From Paludibacteraceae bacterium (GTDB taxonomy: Bacteria > Bacteroidota > Bacteroidia > Bacteroidales > Paludibacteraceae), in assembly GCA_024405895.1 (NCBI GenBank), contig JAKSNW010000002.1, positions 1 to 64,000 on the forward strand: a stretch of 64,000 bases of DNA. The letters are read 5' to 3'. Positions 27,158-36,673 of the stretch are shown here, piece after piece. The notes under the pieces are model-generated. The model ran no database searches. It saw only the letters and a list, made by a program, of their open reading frames with translations, and was not told the origin of the DNA. The position numbers were made by a program, and so were the translations under genes. Each line of letters begins with the position of its first letter. Position 1 is the first letter of the stretch.

Positions 27158-27219
27158 TGTTATACACCTTAAATATAGAAATAACACGCTGAAATAGCTT
27201 TTACTCCAAAGAAAAATAG

Positions 27220-27228
27220 TAACTTTGC
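27220..27228 (+). promoter_or_regulatory. -7 element for parA
   Basis: TAACTTTGC, 95 bases before the parA start, leaving a fairly long leader. No clear TTTG at 19-21 bases. Confidence 0.5.
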
Positions 27229-27322
27229 CCCATTAAATAGATTGGAAAAACAGTGAAGCCATCGGGATTTTCGGTAACCGGGAATACTTGGAATTCACAA
27301 CTAACAAATCAGAAATAACATC

Positions 27323-28087
27323 ATGGGCAAAATAATTGCAGTTGCTAATCAAAAAGGTGGTGTGGGCAAAACCACAACCAGCATTAATCTCTCAGCTTCT
27401 CTCGCTTCATTGGGCAAGAAAGTGCTTGTAATTGATGCCGACCCTCAGGCAAATGCCTCATCAGGATTTGGCGTCGATATCAAGCAACTTCAGCATACCA
27501 TCTACGAACTTCTTGTGGATGGAATAGATATCGAAAAAGCACTTGTTCACACCGAATACGAAGGAATAGACCTCATTCCATCGCATATTGACCTCGTTGG
27601 TGCAGAAATTGAAATGCTCGACCTCGACAACCGCGAAATGGTGATGAGAAACGTACTGAAATCAGTTCAAAACAACTACGATTATATCGTAATTGACTGT
27701 TCACCTTCATTAGGCACTATTACTGTCAACTGTTTGACCGCTGCCAATAGTGTTATCATTCCGGTTCAATGCGAGTATTTTGCCCTTGAGGGTATTGCTA
27801 AATTGTTGAACACCATTAAAATCATCAAGGAGAAACTCAACCCGATGCTTACCATCGATGGTTTCCTGGCAACAATGTTCGACTCACGTCGTTGCCTTGA
27901 CAACCAAGTACTGAACGAGTTGAGAAAAAACTTTGGCAACCTTGTTTTCGATTCAGTTATCCAACGTAATGTCCGTCTGAGCGAAGCATCCAGCTATGGT
28001 CAACCTGTCAATGCCTACGATCCTAAATCAAAAGGTGCAGCTGACTATCTCAGCCTTGCCAAAGAAATCGTAGAACGTCATAAATAA
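27323..28087 (+). CDS. parA: Chromosome partition ATPase ParA (Soj)
   Basis: Walker-type ATPase that moves ParB-parS complexes. The deviant Walker A motif VANQKGGVGKTTTSINL (about residues 7-23) and Walker B region YDYIVIDCSPSLGTIT are intact. 254 residues with no N-terminal helix-turn-helix makes it a chromosomal Soj type rather than a plasmid type. parB follows with a 3-base gap, and parS is 800 bp upstream. Confidence 0.95.
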   Translation: MGKIIAVANQKGGVGKTTTSINLSASLASLGKKVLVIDADPQANASSGFGVDIKQLQHTIYELLVDGIDIEKALVHTEYEGIDLIPSHIDLVGAEIEMLDLDNREMVMRNVLKSVQNNYDYIVIDCSPSLGTITVNCLTAANSVIIPVQCEYFALEGIAKLLNTIKIIKEKLNPMLTIDGFLATMFDSRRCLDNQVLNELRKNFGNLVFDSVIQRNVRLSEASSYGQPVNAYDPKSKGAADYLSLAKEIVERHK

Positions 28088-28090
28088 TTT

Positions 28091-28954
28091 ATGAAAAAGC
28101 AATCATTAGGAAAAGGGCTGGGAGCTCTTCTCAGCAGCAACGAAGATATACGCACGTACGGAAGTTCATCGATAAGTGAAATTCCGTTGAAGTTTATTCG
28201 TCCGAATGCCGATCAGCCACGTACTTTCTTCGATGAAGAGGCTCTGGAGGAACTGGCAGCAAGCATTAAGGAGAACGGTATCATCACACCTATCACTCTG
28301 CGTAAAATCAGCGAAGAAGAATATCAGATTATTGCTGGTGAACGCCGTTACCGCGCTTCTTTAATTGCTGGAATAGAGAAAATTCCTGCTTACATACGTC
28401 AGGCTGATGACGAAGAAGTGATGATGATGGCGCTTATTGAGAATATCCAACGTGAAGACCTCAATGCCATCGAAATCTCGTTGTCATATCAGAAACTGAT
28501 AGAAATGAGCAAGTTGACACAGGAACAGTTGGCTCAACGAGTAGGTAAAAAACGCGCCACCGTTGCCAATTATCTTCGCTTGCTTCGTCTTCCTGCAGAA
28601 GTGCAGATGGGTATCAAGGAACAGAAAATCGAAATGGGACATGCCCGTGCACTTCTTGGCTTGACTTCTGCTCCTGACCAATTGAAAGTTTATGAACAGG
28701 TAATTGCCAATGGCTATTCCGTTCGTAAAACAGAGGAAATCGTCAAGAAACTGACGAATCCTGAACCTAAGAAAACCGCAAAAAAACAGATTCTTCCTGA
28801 AGAAATTGACACGATGAAGAAAATGCTCTCTAAAGTATTCAACGTCAAAGTCGATTTCTCTTACAACAATAAGGGTAAAGGTAAAGTCACCATTCCATTT
28901 GCCTCCGATACGGAGTTGGAACGTATCATGACTTTGCTTGACAAACTCAAATAG
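28091..28954 (+). CDS. parB: Chromosome partition protein ParB (Spo0J)
   Basis: CTP-dependent clamp that loads at parS and spreads. The N-terminal KQSLGKGLGALLSS (ParA-stimulating region) is followed by the CTPase/ParB motif GERRYRAS and ENIQREDLN. The helix-turn-helix is in TQEQLAQRVGKKRATVANYL (about residues 143-162). The C-terminal dimerisation domain ends the 287-residue chain. Same operon as parA; continues into the DUF5683 gene 14 bases on. Confidence 0.95.
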   Translation: MKKQSLGKGLGALLSSNEDIRTYGSSSISEIPLKFIRPNADQPRTFFDEEALEELAASIKENGIITPITLRKISEEEYQIIAGERRYRASLIAGIEKIPAYIRQADDEEVMMMALIENIQREDLNAIEISLSYQKLIEMSKLTQEQLAQRVGKKRATVANYLRLLRLPAEVQMGIKEQKIEMGHARALLGLTSAPDQLKVYEQVIANGYSVRKTEEIVKKLTNPEPKKTAKKQILPEEIDTMKKMLSKVFNVKVDFSYNNKGKGKVTIPFASDTELERIMTLLDKLK

Positions 28955-28968
28955 TAGGAAAACTGAAA

Positions 28969-29742
28969 TTGAAACGTATTTTTGTCATACTTACTTGCTT
29001 ACTTTCGATGTATAGCATTGCAGCACAAGTAATTGTGCCGGATTCTGTACGTCGTGCCATTGCTATGCCAGACTCAACACTTCAAACTGACAGTGCAAGA
29101 GTGGCTAAGATAATGAACCGTGGTGCCAAGGTTTCCAACTTCACCGTGGTGGAGCAAGGCGATTCCGTAGCAGTACAGTTCGACAAAAAATCAATGAAGG
29201 CGGCAAAAAAACAGCAACTCATAGTCGATACGATTGAGCACTACAAAATGCCGAACACTTTCTTCAAACCAGTGCCAAGCCGTAGCGTCTGGTACAGTCT
29301 GATATGTCCTGGTTTAGGACAAATCTACAACCGTCGTTACTGGAAATTACCTATCGTCTACACCGGATTTGCCGCATTGATATATGGTGTAAGTCGCACT
29401 GGTTCACGCTATAATGAATATGTTCGCGGTTATCGCGATTTTAGCGATACCGACCCCAATACAAAGAGTTACGAGAACCTCGTTCCGCTTAATTACCCGA
29501 ATTCTTCCATTGAGAGTTATCTCAGCGGAAGAGTTAACAATTTCCGCCGCTACCGCGACCTTTGCATAGTAGGCATTGTGGCGTGGTATGCTATCTCAGT
29601 GGTAGATGCTTTTGTAGATGCCACCCTTGCCGATTTCGACGTATCACCAGACCTCACAATGAGAGTAGGTGCTAAAGTTATGGAAGATCCGGCAAATACT
29701 TTACGTCCAGCAATGGGCGTGCAGATGCAACTCTGTTTTTGA
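28969..29742 (+). CDS. DUF5683 domain protein
   Basis: 257 residues with a signal peptide (CLLSMYSIAAQ) and a long polar N-terminal region rich in Ser, Asp and Val, then SVWYSLICPGLGQIYNRRYW, which identifies the DUF5683 family, and two or three hydrophobic stretches. The family is common in Bacteroidota directly after parAB, with no known function. The start is TTG at 28969; I see no ATG in frame nearby that would keep the signal peptide. Confidence 0.82.
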   Translation: MKRIFVILTCLLSMYSIAAQVIVPDSVRRAIAMPDSTLQTDSARVAKIMNRGAKVSNFTVVEQGDSVAVQFDKKSMKAAKKQQLIVDTIEHYKMPNTFFKPVPSRSVWYSLICPGLGQIYNRRYWKLPIVYTGFAALIYGVSRTGSRYNEYVRGYRDFSDTDPNTKSYENLVPLNYPNSSIESYLSGRVNNFRRYRDLCIVGIVAWYAISVVDAFVDATLADFDVSPDLTMRVGAKVMEDPANTLRPAMGVQMQLCF

Positions 29743-29779
29743 CAGAGAGTATTTTTTGTAAACACATCAACTTACGCTT

Positions 29780-31066
29780 ATGGAAAGGATGTTGAAACAC
29801 AAACTAAAACTTACAATTATCGCTGTGCTTTCTTTAATGAACCTGGGTGTTCGTGCCCAGAGTCCAGACGAAAGCATTGTCGCTCCTATACAACAAGAGC
29901 AGTTGCGCATTAACCCAGCCGACTTTAACTCAGCTCTCGATATTCTGGTAAAAGACTGGTATGTGAACAACTCGTTTACTATCGATTGCAAGGGAATGGG
30001 TCAGATGATGATAGACTCCTTAAGTGCTGACGAAATCACCTGTCGTCTTGAAGCTATCTCATTGGGCTTTACCATGCCTTATAACGAGTATGTCATGTCA
30101 TTCATCAAGTCTTATCTCCGTCGTCCTCGACAGATTGAATATATGCTTGGTTTGGGCGAGACATACTATTTTCCTATCTTTGAAGCAGCACTGGAGAAAT
30201 ATCAGGTGCCTTTGGAACTGAAATATCTTCCTGTCATCGAATCTGCCTTGAATGCCCGTGCCCTGTCGCATGCTGGTGCTTCCGGATTATGGCAATTCAT
30301 GCTTGCTACTGGTCGTATGTACGGACTGGAAGTCAATACATTGGTAGATGAACGTCGTGACCCTATCAAGTCATCAGAAGCAGCTGCCCACTATCTTCAT
30401 GATCTCTACACAATTTATGGAGACTGGCTGCTTGCCATTGCTGCCTATAACTGTGGTCCAGGTAATGTGGCAAAGGCTATCCGCAGTTCTGGTGGTAAAA
30501 AAACGTATTGGGACATCTACAACTTCCTTCCACGTGAAACACGTAACTACGTGCCTATCTTCATTGCAGCCAATTATGTAATGAATTACTATCGTGAACA
30601 TGGCATGTGTCCTGCACGTCCTAACTTCAACACCACCGTTGACACCTTATACGTAAACGAGCGTATCCACTTGCAACAGATTGCTGATGTGCTCTCATTA
30701 CCTTTGGAGGAATTGCGTTTCCTCAACCCACAGTATCGTTACGATATCGTTCCTGGTAATGTAAAGTCTTCACCACTTGTATTGCCGATGAATGTAATCA
30801 GTGCTTTTGAGCAGAATATCGACACCATTGCTCAATACAAAGCTGCCGAACTCGTTTCGCAGAATATGCGCTCATCATCTGCTACCACAGCACCATCAAG
30901 CAGTTCTGCATCAAATGGTCATGCTATCTACCATACCGTAAAACAAGGTGAAACACTCAGTAGCATAGCTAAGAAATACCGTACTTCTGTCGATAAGATA
31001 AAGAAATGGAACAAGATTAGCGGAACGATGATTCGTGCGGGTCAACGTCTGAAAATCTACAAATAA
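29780..31066 (+). CDS. mltD: Membrane-bound lytic murein transglycosylase (MltD type) with LysM
   Basis: Cleaves peptidoglycan glycan strands, leaving 1,6-anhydro ends. After a signal peptide, the SLT domain starts LKYLPVIESALNARALS, with the catalytic Glu of VIES, then HAGASGLWQFMLATGRMYGL and AIAAYNCGPGNVAKAI. LPRETRNYVP is the second conserved block. One LysM repeat ends the protein (HTVKQGETLSSIAKKY, about residues 385-428). 428 residues. The usual Bacteroidales neighbour of parAB and DUF5683. Confidence 0.93.
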   Translation: MERMLKHKLKLTIIAVLSLMNLGVRAQSPDESIVAPIQQEQLRINPADFNSALDILVKDWYVNNSFTIDCKGMGQMMIDSLSADEITCRLEAISLGFTMPYNEYVMSFIKSYLRRPRQIEYMLGLGETYYFPIFEAALEKYQVPLELKYLPVIESALNARALSHAGASGLWQFMLATGRMYGLEVNTLVDERRDPIKSSEAAAHYLHDLYTIYGDWLLAIAAYNCGPGNVAKAIRSSGGKKTYWDIYNFLPRETRNYVPIFIAANYVMNYYREHGMCPARPNFNTTVDTLYVNERIHLQQIADVLSLPLEELRFLNPQYRYDIVPGNVKSSPLVLPMNVISAFEQNIDTIAQYKAAELVSQNMRSSSATTAPSSSSASNGHAIYHTVKQGETLSSIAKKYRTSVDKIKKWNKISGTMIRAGQRLKIYK

Positions 31067-31074
31067 TCTGCCGT

Positions 31075-31485
31075 ATGGACATTCCTGAGAAGCAGTACTA
31101 TTCTATTTCTGAAGTAGCCGAAATTACGGGTGTAGCTCAAGGTTGTCTTCGTTCTTGGGAACGGGAGTTTCAGCAGTTGAAGCCACGTCGTTCCACTGGT
31201 GGTACCCGACGCTATATTCGCAAGGACATCGATTTTATCTTCAATGTCAAAAAGATGTTGAATGATGGCTATACGCTTTCAGGTGTCAAGGAGCGTTTGA
31301 AGAACTTCGACATTGACAAGGCGGTACGTGTTCGCAAGGCATTGGATAAACTTGAAAGTATACGTAAGGAATTGGTGGCCATACGCTCCGAACTCAATCT
31401 CAACGAAGCATTGGCTCAGGAAGTGATTATCCCAGGCGATAACGATCCGGCATTTCAGACGGATAACAACTATATAAATGAGTAG
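31075..31485 (+). CDS. MerR-family transcriptional regulator
   Basis: 136 residues. An N-terminal winged-helix (YSISEVAEITGVAQGCLRSW, then GGTRRYIRKDIDFI) is followed by a helical tail with basic and acidic repeats (KALDKLESIRKELVAIRSEL), likely the dimerisation coil. No cysteine-based metal sensor or ligand domain is present, so it is a minimal MerR. The gene overlaps porQ by 8 bases, so it may regulate the downstream envelope genes, though that is inference from position. Confidence 0.85.
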   Translation: MDIPEKQYYSISEVAEITGVAQGCLRSWEREFQQLKPRRSTGGTRRYIRKDIDFIFNVKKMLNDGYTLSGVKERLKNFDIDKAVRVRKALDKLESIRKELVAIRSELNLNEALAQEVIIPGDNDPAFQTDNNYINE

Positions 31486-32536
31486 ATATTTGCGACATAT
31501 CATCGTGTTTGCAGCCTTACTGCTATGTCACTCAGTGCTTTTTGCGCAAGGTGGCGAGCAGAGTTTTCTCTTTCTCAACATTCCTAATAATGCCCGTTGG
31601 GCTGCTATGGGTGGAGGTGGAGTAGCGTTGTATAACGACAATGTCAACTGGTCGCTTTATAATCCTGCCTCACTGTCTGAAAAATCGCATAACATATTAT
31701 CTCTCAACTATTCCAACTATTTGTCCGATGTAAACATAGGTGCAGTTTCCTATGCAAGAAACGTTGGAAAAGACAATGAAGCAAGTAAAAACCATATTGC
31801 TTTCGGTATCAATTATCTCGATTACGGTAAATTTCAGCGTGTATCCGCAGAAGACCTATTGTTAGGCTCATTCTCTGCCAAGGATATTGCTATCAACGTT
31901 TTATATTCGCGTGATATTGCGCCTTGCCTATCTGCCGGTGTCAATGTCAAGCCATTCTTCTCATTTTACGACCGCTATTCTTCAATGGGAATGGCATTCG
32001 ACCTTGGCATGCATCTTCATCTTGACAAGGCTTATTTCAATGCTGGACTGGCTGTTCGTAATATAGGTTGGCAGTTTGTCAGTTTCCGTTCCAAAGACGG
32101 CGTCAGTGAGCGCGAGCGTGTACCACTTGACATAGAGTTGGGCATCTCGCAGAAATTGCCGCATGCGCCATTTCGTTTCTCGCTTACCTTTCACAATCTC
32201 CAACGTTGGAATCTTGGCTACGAGAGGGCTTATTCGGGAAGCGAACTAAACGATGAAACCACCAAAGTCAAAGGTGCGGATATGTTTTTCCGTCACACCA
32301 TTTGGAACGTTGAAATCTTGCCAACCGACTATCTGTACTTTGTAATCAGCTACAACCACCGTCGCCATGCCGAAATGCGTGCAACAGGCATGAAATCGCT
32401 TGCCGGTTTTTCTGCCGGAGCTGGTTTGAAAGTAAAGAACATAAATATTGATATTGGCGTAGCCTCCTATCAGGTAGGCTCGTTGAGTTATAATGTTTCA
32501 CTCGCATTTGGCTTGGCTGATTGGGGAGTGAGATAA
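31478..32536 (+). CDS. porQ: PorQ-like type IX secretion protein
   Basis: 352 residues with a signal peptide (ALLLCHSVLFAQ) and the family start GGEQSFLFLNIPNNARWAAMG, then NVNWSLYNPASLSE. The rest is beta-strand rich and ends in VSLAFGLADWGVR, an outer-membrane barrel pattern. PorQ anchors the type IX system that exports proteins with the sorting tail seen in the subtilase at 12705. porQ-cmk adjacency is usual in this phylum. Confidence 0.78.
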   Translation: MSRYLRHIIVFAALLLCHSVLFAQGGEQSFLFLNIPNNARWAAMGGGGVALYNDNVNWSLYNPASLSEKSHNILSLNYSNYLSDVNIGAVSYARNVGKDNEASKNHIAFGINYLDYGKFQRVSAEDLLLGSFSAKDIAINVLYSRDIAPCLSAGVNVKPFFSFYDRYSSMGMAFDLGMHLHLDKAYFNAGLAVRNIGWQFVSFRSKDGVSERERVPLDIELGISQKLPHAPFRFSLTFHNLQRWNLGYERAYSGSELNDETTKVKGADMFFRHTIWNVEILPTDYLYFVISYNHRRHAEMRATGMKSLAGFSAGAGLKVKNINIDIGVASYQVGSLSYNVSLAFGLADWGVR

Positions 32537-32550
32537 CCTTAGATAAACAA

Positions 32551-33240
32551 ATGGAACAAAAGAAAATCATTGTGGCCATCGATGGTCACTCATCGTCAGG
32601 AAAAAGCACCATGGCCAAGCGTTTAGCTGCTGAGGTGGGTTATGTTTATGTAGACACTGGTGCCATGTACCGTGCCTTTGCTCTTCATTGTGTTCGCCTT
32701 GGCGTAATGGATGAGCAGAACATCGAAGAGCCAAAAATTCCCGAAGTCATCGGAAAAACAGCCATATCATTTGCTATTGTTGATGGCAGACAACACACTT
32801 TGCTCAATGGCGAAGATGTAGAGTCTGAAATCCGCACACTACGAATAGGAAACTGTGCAAGTCGTATTAGTGCACTTCCGATTGTACGTGAGGCCATGGT
32901 AAATGCGCAGCAGAAAATGGGCATGGAAAAAGGTATTATCATGGATGGTCGCGACATAGGCACTGTGGTTTTCCCATCTGCCGAAATGAAAGTGTATGTT
33001 ACCGCCTCAGAAGAGGTGAGGGCAGAACGTCGTTTCCTGGAACTCAAAGCCAAGGGTGAACAGCCAACAATGGAGGCTGTGCTTGCTGATGTCAGAGATC
33101 GTGACTACAGAGATACACACCGTGCTGTTGGTCCATTGAAGAAAGCCGACGATGCCTTTGTGCTTGACAATACTTATCTTAATCAAGAAGAACAATATAC
33201 ATTGTTAAGATTGTATTTTAAGAGTCTCTCTGGATTATAA
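32551..33240 (+). CDS. cmk: Cytidylate kinase
   Basis: Phosphorylates CMP and dCMP. The P-loop is IAIDGHSSSGKSTMAKRLA (written here from residue 7 with one Val), followed by YVDTGAMYRAFAL. The MDGRDIGTVVFPSA motif and RDYRDTHRAVGPLKKADDA complete the family pattern. 229 residues from the ATG at 32551; ten codons of upstream frame overlap the end of porQ and are probably not translated. Confidence 0.94.
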   Translation: MEQKKIIVAIDGHSSSGKSTMAKRLAAEVGYVYVDTGAMYRAFALHCVRLGVMDEQNIEEPKIPEVIGKTAISFAIVDGRQHTLLNGEDVESEIRTLRIGNCASRISALPIVREAMVNAQQKMGMEKGIIMDGRDIGTVVFPSAEMKVYVTASEEVRAERRFLELKAKGEQPTMEAVLADVRDRDYRDTHRAVGPLKKADDAFVLDNTYLNQEEQYTLLRLYFKSLSGL

Positions 33241-34109
33241 TGATAAGAACACCATCATATAGAAACTGGGCTGTCCGTCTTGTATGGACAGCCTTGCTTT
33301 TTTATATAGGGTGTGCTTCTGTTTTTTCGCAGCAAACCACCGTGCTTCCGGCAACTCACGCTCCAGGCGATGCTTCGGTTTGCTATACCCGCATTTGGTA
33401 TCCCTTCAGTTCGCCTGCGTCGTTGGCTTCTCAGCAGCAACATGGTGTTCAAGTAATGTATGAGAACCGTTACCTTACTAAGGAACTGTCGAACAAGAGC
33501 CTTAACCTTTGGTTCATCACGCCTTATTTCAATATAGGTGGAGCATTCACTCATTTTGGCTACAGCAGTTATCACGAAATGTTGTCCGCACTTACTGTAT
33601 CCCGTTCGTTAGGCAAGCGGGTCCGTTTAGGTGCAGAAATCGATTATTATGCCCTTTTCATCGCAGATTACAATCATTATTACGGCAATGTTACAGCACA
33701 AGTAGGACTGCAAGTTGACGTTGTTAGAAATTTCACTTTAGGATTGAATCTGTTTAATCCTGTCTTCTCATCTGTACATTCGGATGATTACACCAAGGAC
33801 ATTCCATTTCGAATGCAGTTTGGTTTCTGCTATTCCATAGAAGGAATGGTTGATTGGCATGTTGAGATTGATAAAACACAGCACATGCCTCTGCGTTGGG
33901 CCACTGGATTTGAATATTCGCCATCTTCCTTTCACAATATCATTTTGCGATTGGGAGCGTATGGGTATGATAACATCATGCCCACATTGGGCTTGGGATT
34001 TGAAGTTGGTGGCGTAGGGTTTGATATTGATGCGGTCTATCACAATCGTCTCGGCTTCTCGCTGATGGCAGCGCTGAGATATGAGTTCAAAACTAAAAAT
34101 ATGAAATGA
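33240..34109 (+). CDS. Predicted outer-membrane beta-barrel protein
   Basis: 289 residues. A signal peptide (LVWTALLFYIGCASVFSQ) precedes alternating hydrophobic/polar strands with many Tyr and Phe, for example RLGAEIDYYALFI and FTLGLNLFNPVF, ending ALRYEFKTKNMK. I do not recognise a specific family. The ATG shares its A with the cmk stop (TAATG), so it is translationally coupled to cmk, and the next gene starts one base after its stop. Probably part of the porQ envelope set. Confidence 0.7.
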   Translation: MIRTPSYRNWAVRLVWTALLFYIGCASVFSQQTTVLPATHAPGDASVCYTRIWYPFSSPASLASQQQHGVQVMYENRYLTKELSNKSLNLWFITPYFNIGGAFTHFGYSSYHEMLSALTVSRSLGKRVRLGAEIDYYALFIADYNHYYGNVTAQVGLQVDVVRNFTLGLNLFNPVFSSVHSDDYTKDIPFRMQFGFCYSIEGMVDWHVEIDKTQHMPLRWATGFEYSPSSFHNIILRLGAYGYDNIMPTLGLGFEVGGVGFDIDAVYHNRLGFSLMAALRYEFKTKNMK

Positions 34110-34110
34110 G

Positions 34111-36159
34111 ATGAAACGCTTGTTGTCTTTAGTTTTGTTCGTTTTCATCGCAATTTCTCCTGAGATTGTCTATGCTCAGACACAGTATGATATTGATGAA
34201 ACCATCGAAAGAATCTATCACTATATTCTTGATGATACAGAAGAGGGTAGTGAACCTGACTATGAACAGTTGTCTCAATATCTTTCCAGTTTAGCCGACA
34301 GTCCGTTGGAATTAAATAGAGCTACACCTGATGAATTGCTGCAACTGGGATTTCTTACCGATCTTCAGGTTGAAAATCTCTATTATTACATTCATGAATA
34401 TGGACCTGTTCGTGAATTGTATGAGTTGAAACTTGTCGATGGATTCGATGATTATCTCATCTCATTGCTGTTGCCTTTTGTCACCGTAAACCCAAATTAC
34501 AAGCAACCATTGAGCCTTGGCAAACTACTTTCTTCAAGTAAAAGTCGTTTCACCGTGCGTTTTGGTGGTGTGTTGGAAAAGAAACGTGGTTATACGGCAA
34601 TTTCTCCCGATGAATTGGAGGAAAAACCGAACTCACGCTACCTTGGCTCACCGCTTTATCATTCTTTCAGTTACCGATTGACCGCTCAAAATAAAATAGA
34701 TTTCGGTATAACTATGGAAAAAGACGCTGGAGAACCGTTTTCATCGTCCATTCATAAGGGTTATGACAGTTACTCAGCACATTTGAAGTTGACTGATATT
34801 GGTCCAGTTTTTACCCTTTTGATCGGAGATTATCGCGCCTCATTCGGTCAGGGATTGGTATTGAATAATAATTCGTTCGTATTGGGCAAGGATGTGTTCA
34901 GTGCAATGCGAATGTCGAAGGGATTGAATGCAAAGAATTCCAACGATGAATTCAACTATTTTCGTGGTGTGGCAGCTACATTCAAATTATCAAAACGATG
35001 GAATATTTCTGCACTTTACAGCTTTCGAAAAATGGATGCCGATACTACAGGAGGTTCGTTTTCCAGGTTGCGTAATGAGTCGCTTCATCGCACCCCACTT
35101 GAACAATCATACAGTCATACACTCGGAATGCACGTAGCTGCAATCAATGCACAGTACAATTCTCTACATGCCCATATAGGAGCTACACTATATTATTCAA
35201 ACACTGTTGTCCCTCGTCTTCCAGATGATAAACTGCAGTATCTTTTTACCTATAGAGGACAGCATCAGTTTGCTGCATCTATCGATTATTGGGTTCCTGT
35301 TCGATCATTTTTCCTTTTTGGAGAATGGGCGTTAAATCAAAGTGGGGCATTGGCAACGATCAATGGCATGTCATGCAGGCTTTATGACCGTGTATCAATG
35401 ATGCTGACTCATCGTTACTATTCACCAAAGTACGATCTTTATTTCGCCGATGGTTATGCACGGTATCATACAAACAACGAACATGGCGTAAGTCTGAGTG
35501 CAAAGATTGAAGCTGCTCCGTATTTGAAACTATCTGGACTTGCCGATGTTTTCAGCCATCCTTGGCTCCGACCAAGTGAAAAAGCCCCTACAGTAGGCCA
35601 TACGCTGTTTTTGAAGGCTGAGATGAGTGAATGTAACGGTTGGACTGCATACGTGCGTTACAGAGCGAAAAAAGACGATGTTTTGCAAAGGTCGTTACGG
35701 TTGAATGTAGCCTATGAACACAAGAAACTGAAACTTTCAACCGTTGTTGAAGGAAATAAGGCTGATGGAACGTATGGATTCATGGTGTTGCAGGATGTTT
35801 CGTTAGCATTTCTTCATCCTAAATTGACGTTACGGGGCCGATATGCTTATTTTAATGCCGAGAACTATGCGAATCGTATGTTTGCCTATGAAACAGATGC
35901 ACTTGGATTTTTCATGATGCCACAGTATTATGGAAAAGGACATCGTTACGTTCTGACCGTTAATTGGCATATTCTGACCTATCTGCAATTCTCAATAAAA
36001 TGGGCTCAAACATACTATACAGATGGTAGAAAGACTATAGGCTCAGGATTGGAAACCATTGAAGGCAGACATCAAAGTATCTTGCACACAACACTCTATT
36101 GGCAGTTCTACAATAGAAAACACAGAGTGTACCGCAATCTGGTTCCAGATGCGATGTAA
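34111..36159 (+). CDS. Helix-hairpin-helix protein with a large beta-rich C-terminal domain
   Basis: 682 residues with a signal peptide (VLFVFIAISPEIVYAQ). Around residues 62-125 is a double helix-hairpin-helix region like that of the DNA-receptor ComEA: SPLELNRATPDELLQLGFL and VRELYELKLVDGFDD. The rest (about 140-682) is beta-strand rich with aromatic girdles and a C-terminal pattern of an outer-membrane barrel. The pairing of a DNA-binding-type motif with an outer-membrane domain is common in Bacteroidota, function unknown. Possible role in DNA uptake, together with comF at 19064, is inference only. Confidence 0.75.
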   Translation: MKRLLSLVLFVFIAISPEIVYAQTQYDIDETIERIYHYILDDTEEGSEPDYEQLSQYLSSLADSPLELNRATPDELLQLGFLTDLQVENLYYYIHEYGPVRELYELKLVDGFDDYLISLLLPFVTVNPNYKQPLSLGKLLSSSKSRFTVRFGGVLEKKRGYTAISPDELEEKPNSRYLGSPLYHSFSYRLTAQNKIDFGITMEKDAGEPFSSSIHKGYDSYSAHLKLTDIGPVFTLLIGDYRASFGQGLVLNNNSFVLGKDVFSAMRMSKGLNAKNSNDEFNYFRGVAATFKLSKRWNISALYSFRKMDADTTGGSFSRLRNESLHRTPLEQSYSHTLGMHVAAINAQYNSLHAHIGATLYYSNTVVPRLPDDKLQYLFTYRGQHQFAASIDYWVPVRSFFLFGEWALNQSGALATINGMSCRLYDRVSMMLTHRYYSPKYDLYFADGYARYHTNNEHGVSLSAKIEAAPYLKLSGLADVFSHPWLRPSEKAPTVGHTLFLKAEMSECNGWTAYVRYRAKKDDVLQRSLRLNVAYEHKKLKLSTVVEGNKADGTYGFMVLQDVSLAFLHPKLTLRGRYAYFNAENYANRMFAYETDALGFFMMPQYYGKGHRYVLTVNWHILTYLQFSIKWAQTYYTDGRKTIGSGLETIEGRHQSILHTTLYWQFYNRKHRVYRNLVPDAM

Positions 36160-36196
36160 TTATAAAAAAGTATGGTTAGGAAAGATATCAGCGAAC

Positions 36197-36661
36197 TTAC
36201 TTCAGTCCGCGGTCAAATTCTCGCTGATTGTCGCGATCTTTTATAGATTCGCGCTTGTCATAGAGTTTTTTGCCTCGTGCCAAATAAATCTCCAGTTTGG
36301 CGTAACCTTTTTCGTTGATGAACAACATGGTTGGAATGATAGTCAAACCGGTTTCCTTGGTTTGACGTTGAAGTTTACGCAATTCCCTACGTTGAAGCAG
36401 AAGCTTACGTGAGCGCGTAGCTGCATGATTGTAGTAGGTTCCGAGGCGATATTGGGCAATGTGCATGTTCATCACCCAAAGTTCATTGTTGATAAATGTG
36501 CAGTATGAATCGTTCAAACCGGCTTTACCCTCACGGATAGATTTAATTTCTGTACCGGCAAGTACCAATCCGGCAGTATATTTGTCGGTGAGATGATAGA
36601 GATAGCTTGCTTTACGATTCGAGATTTCTATCTTGTGTGTTGCATTGTTCTTTTTAGCCAT
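36197..36661 (-). CDS. smpB: SsrA-binding protein
   Basis: Binds tmRNA and brings it to stalled ribosomes. The core [21 protein letters not shown] starts the conserved part (with A-G-x-x-L-x-G-T-E-I-K-S near residue 32), then the tail ...[19 protein letters not shown], the basic/charged C-terminus that enters the decoding site. 154 residues is normal. Convergent with the helix-hairpin-helix gene and 12 bases downstream of polA. Confidence 0.95.
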   Translation of the reverse strand: MAKKNNATHKIEISNRKASYLYHLTDKYTAGLVLAGTEIKSIREGKAGLNDSYCTFINNELWVMNMHIAQYRLGTYYNHAATRSRKLLLQRRELRKLQRQTKETGLTIIPTMLFINEKGYAKLEIYLARGKKLYDKRESIKDRDNQREFDRGLK

Positions 36662-36673
36662 AATTGTAGTGTA

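Noticed and set aside
30526..30541. Third parS-like sequence CCTTCCACGTGAAACA in mltD
   Set aside because: Only 13 of 16 positions match, and it encodes LPRET, a conserved block of the enzyme, so protein constraint explains it well enough.
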